Source of the DNA: an uncultured Oscillospiraceae bacterium
Lineage (GTDB): Bacteria; Bacillota; Clostridia; Oscillospirales; Ruminococcaceae
Direction: 5' to 3'
DNA: 27,592 bases
Assembly (NCBI GenBank): GCA_947522735.1
Contig: CANNTZ010000030.1
Span: 1 to 27,592, forward strand
Shown here: positions 23,330-27,592 of the stretch, in pieces
Numbering within the stretch: position 1 is the stretch's first letter
Layout of the letters: every line of letters starts with the position of its first letter
The notes under the pieces: model-generated
Database searches by the model: none
Seen by the model: the letters and a program-made list of their open reading frames with translations, nothing else
Told to the model about the DNA's origin: nothing
Translations under genes and position numbers: made by a program

Positions 23330-23518
23330 ATGGCTAAATCCTCTATGGTTCCCCAGGCTCGCGAGGGTCTTGACAAGTTCAAGATGGAGGCTGCCGGTGA
23401 AGTCGGCGTCAACCTCAAGCAGGGCTACAACGGCGATCTTACCTCCAAGCAGGCCGGCTCCATCGGCGGCCAGATGGTCAAGAAGATGGTCGAGGCTTAC
23501 GAGAACTCTATAAAATAA
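23330..23518 (+). CDS. Alpha/beta-type small acid-soluble spore protein (SASP)
   Basis: A 62-residue forespore protein that coats and protects spore DNA and is degraded at germination. EAAGEVGVNLKQGYNGDLTS followed by KQAGSIGGQMVKKMVE matches the two conserved helices of the family (EIASEFGVNL and NGSVGGEMVKRLV types). The GPR protease site should lie after Glu20. The ATG at 23330 has AAAGGAG 9 nt upstream. It is monocistronic, with a hairpin after the stop. It is the direct evidence here for sporulation capacity or recent ancestry. Confidence 0.93.
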   Translation: MAKSSMVPQAREGLDKFKMEAAGEVGVNLKQGYNGDLTSKQAGSIGGQMVKKMVEAYENSIK

Positions 23519-23537
23519 GCTGAACGCTTTGCGGATA

Positions 23538-23570
23538 AAAGCAGGAGACGCCATGTCCCCTGCTTTGTTC
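23538..23570 (+). terminator. Terminator-like hairpin after the SASP gene
   Basis: AAAGCAGG (23538-23545) pairs with CCTGCTTT (23559-23566), continued by GAC/GTC after one mismatch, and is followed by GTTCT. The T-tract is short. It lies 20 bp after the stop codon. No gene is seen between here and the feo promoter. Confidence 0.65.
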
Positions 23571-23764
23571 TGCGCCGCAGGGAGCGACCGCAAGGGCTGC
23601 AAATGCCGCCGCACGTACAGATAACCTGTCCCGGAAAAACGGCGTTATGCCACATGCCGCCGGGACTTGCCATAAAACTGCATATTATAAATCCGCCTTT
23701 GCCCGGACGAAATTATATCTTTTGCTGAATCCTCATTTTTCCTGAAAAAAATTTGAAAAAGGCA

Positions 23765-23794
23765 TTGACAACGCGCTCCCGCCTGATGTATTAT
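23765..23794 (+). promoter_or_regulatory. feo operon promoter
   Basis: A perfect TTGACA (23765-23770), 18 bp, TATTAT (23789-23794). The predicted start near 23801 falls at the edge of the first TTAG-N6-CTAA site, so a bound repressor would occlude it. The leader to feoA is about 240 nt. Confidence 0.8.
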
Positions 23795-23803
23795 ATGAGT
23801 TGG

Positions 23804-23850
23804 TTAGTTGAGGCTAACTTTTTAAACCCACTGAGGTTAGTATACGCTAA
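23804..23850 (+). promoter_or_regulatory. feo operator module A: two TTAG-N6-CTAA palindromes
   Basis: TTAG-N6-CTAA occurs at 23804-23817 and 23837-23850, 33 bp apart start to start. The linker (CTTTTTAAACCCACTGAGG) is nearly identical in module B, while the N6 centres differ. The half-site GGTTAG/CTAACC resembles those of DtxR/IdeR-type metal repressors, though the spacing differs from the classical box. Position at the transcription start suits iron-dependent repression. Confidence 0.7.
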
Positions 23851-23967
23851 CCCAATTGCTGCTCATGCGTGCGCGTAAATATGCCGTGCGCGACAGCTTA
23901 GACGATGGTTGCGGGCCGTCGGTCAAACGGCGCGGAGCGAGATCATTGTCAATTTAAGGCCGATGGG

Positions 23968-24014
23968 TTAGCACAAACTAACTTTTTAATCCCCCTGCGG
24001 TTAGCAAAAGCTAA
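23968..24014 (+). promoter_or_regulatory. feo operator module B: duplicate of module A
   Basis: TTAG-N6-CTAA at 23968-23981 and 24001-24014, again 33 bp apart, exactly 164 bp downstream of module A and 30 bp before feoA. The 117 bp between modules contain a GCCGT/ACGGC hairpin and no gene. It could be a second repressor site (roadblock or looping) or act in the leader RNA. Confidence 0.65.
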
Positions 24015-24043
24015 TTCGATAGAAATGAATCGAGGTACAGCTT

Positions 24044-24256
24044 ATGATGCCATTAACACTTGCCGGAATCGGAGAACCAAACACCATAAGGAGGATCGGA
24101 GGGTCTCCCGAGGTTAAAAAGCACCTTGAAAATCTCGGCTTTGTCGTCGGCGGCAACGTGACGATAATCAATTCGCTCGGCGGCAACGTAATCGTCAACG
24201 TCAAGGAATCGAGAGTTGCAATCAGCGAAGAGATGGCGCGCAAAATCATGGTTTGA
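24044..24256 (+). CDS. feoA: FeoA domain protein (first copy)
   Basis: A 70-residue SH3-like cytoplasmic protein that assists the FeoB ferrous iron transporter. MMPLTLAGIGEPNTIRRIGGSPEVKKHLENLGFVVG followed by NVIVNVKESRVAISEEMARKIMV is the typical FeoA pattern (leucine-rich helix, then a strand pair ending in a conserved DNA/RNA-like loop). GAGG lies about 8 nt before the first of two consecutive ATGs; either could be used. It shares a promoter with the second FeoA and FeoB. Confidence 0.92.
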   Translation: MMPLTLAGIGEPNTIRRIGGSPEVKKHLENLGFVVGGNVTIINSLGGNVIVNVKESRVAISEEMARKIMV

Positions 24257-24292
24257 TTCTGATATATACAACAATCAAGGAGGATGAAGCAG

Positions 24293-24514
24293 ATGAAAAC
24301 ACTCAAAGACGTCAGGATCGGCGAGACCGTTAAGATCGTGAAGCTGCACGGAGAGGGCGCCGTCAAGCGCCGCATAATGGATATGGGGCTCACCAGAGGC
24401 ACCACCGTGTATGTCCGCAAGGTCGCGCCGCTCGGCGATCCGGTTGAGCTCACCGTCCGCGGCTATGAGCTTTCGCTGAGGAAAGCGGACGCCGAAATGG
24501 TCGAGATCGAGTAA
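24293..24514 (+). CDS. feoA: FeoA domain protein (second copy)
   Basis: A 73-residue second FeoA: KTLKDVRIGETVKIVKLHGEGAVKRRIMDMGLTRGTTVYVRKVAPLGDPVELTVRGYELSLRKADAEMVEIE, which fits the consensus better than the first copy, with the RRIMDMGLTRG and PLGDPVE signatures. The ATG at 24293 is used because AAGGAGG (24277-24283) is 9 nt upstream; an ATG at 24284 touches that site. Two FeoA proteins before FeoB are common in Clostridia and may form a heteromeric regulator. The 92-bp gap to feoB holds a small GAAA-loop hairpin. Confidence 0.94.
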   Translation: MKTLKDVRIGETVKIVKLHGEGAVKRRIMDMGLTRGTTVYVRKVAPLGDPVELTVRGYELSLRKADAEMVEIE

Positions 24515-24606
24515 CCTATTTTCACAAAATACCGATGCTTTGACAGTGCGCGGCCGGCGAAAGCCGACCTCGCCAACCAACACAAATCTTAATCGAGGTG
24601 TAAAAA

Positions 24607-27099
24607 ATGGACATCAGGATCGCCCTTGCGGGCAACCCAAACAGCGGTAAAACCACCCTGTTCAACGCGCTGACCGGCTCCAACCAGTTCGTCGGAAACT
24701 GGCCCGGCGTCACCGTTGAAAAGAAGGAGGGCAAGCTCAGAAAGCACGACGGCGTCGTCGTCACCGACCTTCCCGGAATCTACTCCCTCTCACCATACAC
24801 CCTTGAGGAGGTCGTCGCGAGAAACTATCTCATCGGCGAGCGTCCCGACGCGATACTCAACATCGTCGACGGCACCAACCTCGAACGCAACCTCTACCTC
24901 ACCACCCAGCTCACCGAGCTCGGCATCCCCGTCGTCATCGCCATCAACATGATGGACGTCGTCCGCAAGAGCGGCGACAAGATCAACACCGAGGAGCTCT
25001 CCCGCCAGCTTGGCTGCAAGATAGTCGAAATCTCCGCGCTAAAGGAAACCGGCATCATGGAGGCCGCCGAGGCCGCTATCGACGCCGCGAAGAACGGCAA
25101 GACCGTTCCGATGCACACCTTCTCCGGCGCCGTCGAGCACGCCATTGCACACATCGAGGAGGCCGCCGTCCACAACCTGCCCGAGAACCAGCAGCGCTGG
25201 TACGCCATAAAGATATTCGAGCGCGACGACAAGGTGCTGGGCAAGCTCAACATCCCGCAGGACGTCATGGAACACATCGAAAAGGATATCAAGGCCGCCG
25301 AGGAGGAGCTTGACGACGACGCCGAGTCCATCATCACCAACGAGCGCTATATCTACATAGCCTCCATTCTCAAGGCCTGCTACAAAAAGAAGAACGCGGG
25401 CGGGCTTTCCACCTCCGATAAGATCGACCGCGTAGTCACCAACCGCTGGCTCGGACTTCCCATCTTCGCCGCCATCATGTTCCTGGTCTACTACATCTCC
25501 ATGGTCACCGTCGGCGCGGCTGCGACCGACTGGGCCAACGACGGACTGTTCGGAGACGGCTGGCATCTGCTTGGGATCGGCTCCAAGGCTTACGGCAAGG
25601 TTTCCGACAACTACACAGCGGCCACGGCGGCCGCCGGCGCGTTTGTTGAGTTTGACACCGAAGCCGAGGACTTCGACGCCGGCGCCACCCTTGAAGAGCT
25701 GAAGGCCTTCACCACCGACGAGACCTCCAAGGTCATTCAGGTTGAGGACGAGGAGACCCTCGCGCTCAACGACATGACCGTCTACTACAGCAAAATCCCC
25801 GACGGCGCCGACAAAGACTCCACCATCCCGATGACCTACCTTGAGGCCGTCAGGTATCTTGAGGAAAACGGCTTTGACGAGCCAGATCCCGCCGATTACG
25901 GCGTGTGGGTCCCCGGCATCCCCGTGCTCATAGGCAACGGACTTGAAAAGGCAAACACCCCCGAATGGCTCTCCGGGCTTATCCTTGACGGTATTGTAGC
26001 CGGCGTCGGCGCGGTGCTCGGCTTTGTCCCCCAGATGCTCGTTCTGTTCCTGCTTCTCGCAATCCTTGAGGCGTGCGGCTATATGGCGCGTATCGCCTTC
26101 GTGCTCGACCGCATATTCCGCAAGTTCGGGCTTTCCGGCAAATCCTTCATCCCGATGCTCATCGGAACCGGCTGCGGCGTTCCCGGAATCATGGCCTCCC
26201 GTACCATCGAGAACGAGCGCGACCGCCGCATGACCATCATGACCACCACCTTTATCCCTTGCAGCGCAAAGGTTCCGTTCATTTCGATGATTGCGGGCGC
26301 CCTCTTCGGCAACTCCGCACTCGTCGCAACCTCCGCCTACTTCATAGGCATGGCGGCCATAATTCTCTCCGGCATCATTCTGAAAAAGACAAGGATGTTC
26401 TCCGGCGACCCGGCTCCGTTTGTCATGGAGCTTCCCGCCTATCACTGGCCGACTGTCGGCAACGTTCTCCGTTCGATGTGGGAGCGCGGCTGGTCGTTCA
26501 TCAAGAAAGCGGGAACCATCATCCTGCTCTCCACCATCTTCGTCTGGTTCACCACATACTTCGGCTTCCTCGACGGCAAGTTCCAGATGCTCTCTGACGA
26601 GCAGATCGATTCCTCCATCCTCGCCACCATCGGCGGCGCCATCGCGTGGATATTCAAGCCGCTCGGCTGGGGCACCTGGCAGGCAACCGTCGCCTCCATT
26701 ACCGGACTCATCGCCAAGGAAAACATCGTCGGCACCCTCGGCATCCTCTACGGCGGCGGAGACATGACCGTCTATCAGAACATTGCCGCTGCTTTCACCG
26801 GCATCACCGGCTATTCCTTCCTCGTGTTCAACCTGCTCTGCGCCCCCTGCTTTGCCGCTATCGGCGCTATCAAGCGCGAGATGAACAGCGCCAAGTGGAC
26901 CTGGTTCGCCATTGGTTATCAGTGCGGCTTCGCTTATGTGATTGCTCTGATGATAAACCAGTTTGGAGGTCTTTTCACCGGTAACCTCAACGTCATCGGC
27001 TTTATTGTATCCGTCGCGCTTCTCGCCGGCATCGTCTACATGCTGGTTCGTCCCTACAAGGAATCCACAAAGCTGACCACCAGGATTGCCACAAAGTAA
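24607..27099 (+). CDS. feoB: FeoB: ferrous iron transporter with GTPase domain
   Basis: An 830-residue inner-membrane Fe(II) transporter. The N-terminal G domain has G1 GNPNSGKT (9-16), G2 threonine in GVT (34-36), G3 DLPG (54-57), G4 NMMD (114-117) and G5 SALKETG (143-149); a helical GDI-like domain follows to about 270. The gate regions contain the conserved cysteines in EACGYMARIAF, IGTGCGVPG and IPCSAKVPF, and LLCAPCFAAIGAIKRE near the C-terminus. An acidic, probably external insert of about 140 residues (about 305-450) follows the first membrane helix, making it longer than the roughly 770-residue E. coli protein. Start: ATG with GAGGTG 5-6 nt upstream. Confidence 0.97.
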   Translation: MDIRIALAGNPNSGKTTLFNALTGSNQFVGNWPGVTVEKKEGKLRKHDGVVVTDLPGIYSLSPYTLEEVVARNYLIGERPDAILNIVDGTNLERNLYLTTQLTELGIPVVIAINMMDVVRKSGDKINTEELSRQLGCKIVEISALKETGIMEAAEAAIDAAKNGKTVPMHTFSGAVEHAIAHIEEAAVHNLPENQQRWYAIKIFERDDKVLGKLNIPQDVMEHIEKDIKAAEEELDDDAESIITNERYIYIASILKACYKKKNAGGLSTSDKIDRVVTNRWLGLPIFAAIMFLVYYISMVTVGAAATDWANDGLFGDGWHLLGIGSKAYGKVSDNYTAATAAAGAFVEFDTEAEDFDAGATLEELKAFTTDETSKVIQVEDEETLALNDMTVYYSKIPDGADKDSTIPMTYLEAVRYLEENGFDEPDPADYGVWVPGIPVLIGNGLEKANTPEWLSGLILDGIVAGVGAVLGFVPQMLVLFLLLAILEACGYMARIAFVLDRIFRKFGLSGKSFIPMLIGTGCGVPGIMASRTIENERDRRMTIMTTTFIPCSAKVPFISMIAGALFGNSALVATSAYFIGMAAIILSGIILKKTRMFSGDPAPFVMELPAYHWPTVGNVLRSMWERGWSFIKKAGTIILLSTIFVWFTTYFGFLDGKFQMLSDEQIDSSILATIGGAIAWIFKPLGWGTWQATVASITGLIAKENIVGTLGILYGGGDMTVYQNIAAAFTGITGYSFLVFNLLCAPCFAAIGAIKREMNSAKWTWFAIGYQCGFAYVIALMINQFGGLFTGNLNVIGFIVSVALLAGIVYMLVRPYKESTKLTTRIATK

Positions 27100-27154
27100 T
27101 CGTTACACATCAACCACATTCATACGGGTCGACCCGAAAGGAGCTGACAATAAT

Positions 27155-27325
27155 ATGTTCGCATGGATTTCCGCCAACCTCCCTACCATTCTCATCTGCC
27201 TTGTGCTTGCGGTTATTGTCGCGGCCATCATAATCAAGCTTGTGAGAGATCACAAGAAAGGCAAGCGCTCCTGCTGCGACTGCTCGCACTGCTCGATGTG
27301 CTCCTCCTGCCACAAGCAGAGTTGA
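27155..27325 (+). CDS. FeoB-associated Cys-rich membrane protein
   Basis: A 56-residue protein with one membrane helix (about 9-29), a basic patch (RDHKKGKR) and a cysteine-rich tail with six Cys (CCDCSHCSMCSSC). This layout is the FeoB-associated Cys-rich family, found after feoB in many Firmicutes and thought to take the place of FeoC or to bind iron; the function is not established. The ATG at 27155 follows AAAGGAG by 11 nt. An earlier in-frame start overlapping feoB lacks family similarity. Confidence 0.88.
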   Translation: MFAWISANLPTILICLVLAVIVAAIIIKLVRDHKKGKRSCCDCSHCSMCSSCHKQS

Positions 27326-27341
27326 CCTGTCGTCCCTCAAG

Positions 27342-27384
27342 CCTCGGGCGAAATTCCGGATCTTTCCGAAAATTTCGCCCAAGG
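27342..27384 (+). terminator. Hairpin at the end of the feo operon
   Basis: GGGCGAAATT (27346-27355) pairs perfectly with AATTTCGCCC (27371-27380), extended by CCT/AGG after a mismatch. There is no T-tract, as the -35 box of the tRNA promoter begins four bases later. It may end the feo transcript inefficiently or protect its 3' end. Confidence 0.5.
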
Positions 27385-27387
27385 CCC

Positions 27388-27416
27388 TTGACAACCGTCA
27401 AGCATTGATGTATAAT
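27388..27416 (+). promoter_or_regulatory. Consensus promoter of the tRNA gene
   Basis: A perfect TTGACA (27388-27393), 17 bp, perfect TATAAT (27411-27416), about 20 bp before the tRNA 5' end. Confidence 0.92.
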
Positions 27417-27436
27417 ATAAAGGCTTTCTGAGTTGA

Positions 27437-27513
27437 GGGCCTTTAGCTCAGTTGGTTAGAGCTACCGGCTCATAACCGGTTGGTCCGGGGTTCGAGTCCC
27501 TGAAGGCCCACCA
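27437..27513 (+). tRNA. tRNA with CAT anticodon, probably tRNA-Ile2 (lysidine-modified)
   Basis: A 77-nt cloverleaf with encoded CCA. Acceptor GGGCCTT/AAGGCCC, D arm GCTC-AGTTGGTTA-GAGC, anticodon arm ACCGG-CTCATAA-CCGGT, T arm CGGGG-TTCGAGT-CCCTG (one G-T pair). The CAT anticodon fits elongator Met or Ile2. The GGxCCTTTAGCTCAGTTGG body resembles the Bacillus Ile2 tRNA more than its elongator Met, and initiator features are absent. Confidence 0.9.
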
Positions 27514-27519
27514 AACAGC

Positions 27520-27556
27520 AAAAACCGCTTGATTTCAAGCGGTTTTTCTTTTTGTC
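27520..27556 (+). terminator. Terminator of the tRNA gene; part of copy 2 of the 58-bp repeat
   Basis: AACCGCTTGA/TCAAGCGGTT stem followed by TTTTTCTTTTT. The surrounding 27511-27568 is 54/58 identical to 20646-20703. After it, to the end of the window, no gene is seen. Confidence 0.9.
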
Positions 27557-27592
27557 CTGCAAGAAAATGCAAGGATTTTATTGTGCGCTCCT

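Noticed and set aside
23946..23974. Second feo promoter (TTGTCA, 17 bp, TAGCAC) upstream of module B
   Set aside because: The -10 box matches the consensus at only three of six positions and overlaps the operator; not convincing beside the strong upstream promoter.
25039..26445. 468-codon open frame antisense to feoB
   Set aside because: It lies wholly within feoB on the other strand, is low-complexity and rich in Gly/Val/Asp as expected from high-GC codon shadowing, and has no ribosome binding site or family motif.

Overview
The window looks like chromosomal DNA of a spore-forming, meso-DAP-type Firmicute in the class Clostridia, probably a gut Oscillospiraceae-like lineage. Grounds: the gene order of the cell-wall cluster, a MurE with the DNPR signature, an alpha/beta-type small acid-soluble spore protein, a ptb-buk pair, strong AGGAGG-type ribosome binding sites, several consensus sigma-A promoters, and high GC in most genes with two AT-richer islands. 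The genus is an inference; no rRNA is present.

Layout. (1) 1-254: non-coding, rich in small palindromes that run into the end of murG. (2) 255-9522, minus strand: a division and cell wall (dcw) operon transcribed mraZ, rsmH, ftsL-like, PASTA-PBP, murE, mraY, ftsW, murG. It starts at a promoter with a textbook MraZ operator (four TGG boxes at exactly 10-bp period), has a second promoter before the PBP, and lacks murF and murD. (3) 9719-10717, plus: a single TraX-family membrane protein with its own promoter and terminator. (4) 10737-15440, minus: lipase-like lipoprotein, ABC ATPase and a 916-residue FtsX-type permease. (5) 15620-16774, minus: a serine beta-lactamase-like hydrolase with a consensus promoter. 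(6) 16980-19040, plus: consensus promoter, a roughly 250-nt structured leader or small RNA, smpB, an alpha/beta hydrolase, then ssrA (tmRNA) and a strong terminator. smpB and ssrA are the trans-translation partners.

(7) 19041-20645: a decayed, AT-richer accessory patch just downstream of ssrA. It holds an hsdS fragment (plus), an intact HIT-family gene (minus), an hsdM fragment (minus) and repeated GGGGGTGCA motifs that look like an insertion-sequence end. (8) 20646-22718, minus: ptb-buk, which interconvert acyl-CoA and acyl-phosphate and then make ATP plus a carboxylate (butyrate or a branched homologue), preceded by a 255-nt leader and a palindromic operator candidate. (9) 23330-23518, plus: SASP. 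(10) 23765-27325, plus: a ferrous iron uptake operon (feoA, feoA, feoB, Cys-rich membrane protein) controlled by an unusual duplicated operator, four copies of TTAG-N6-CTAA in two 47-bp modules. (11) 27388-27556: consensus promoter, tRNA with CAT anticodon (probably Ile2) and a terminator nearly identical to the one after buk.

The most notable unexplained signals are the feo operator modules, the leader RNA before smpB, the ptb leader/operator, the hydrolase between smpB and ssrA, and the restriction-modification scar next to ssrA.
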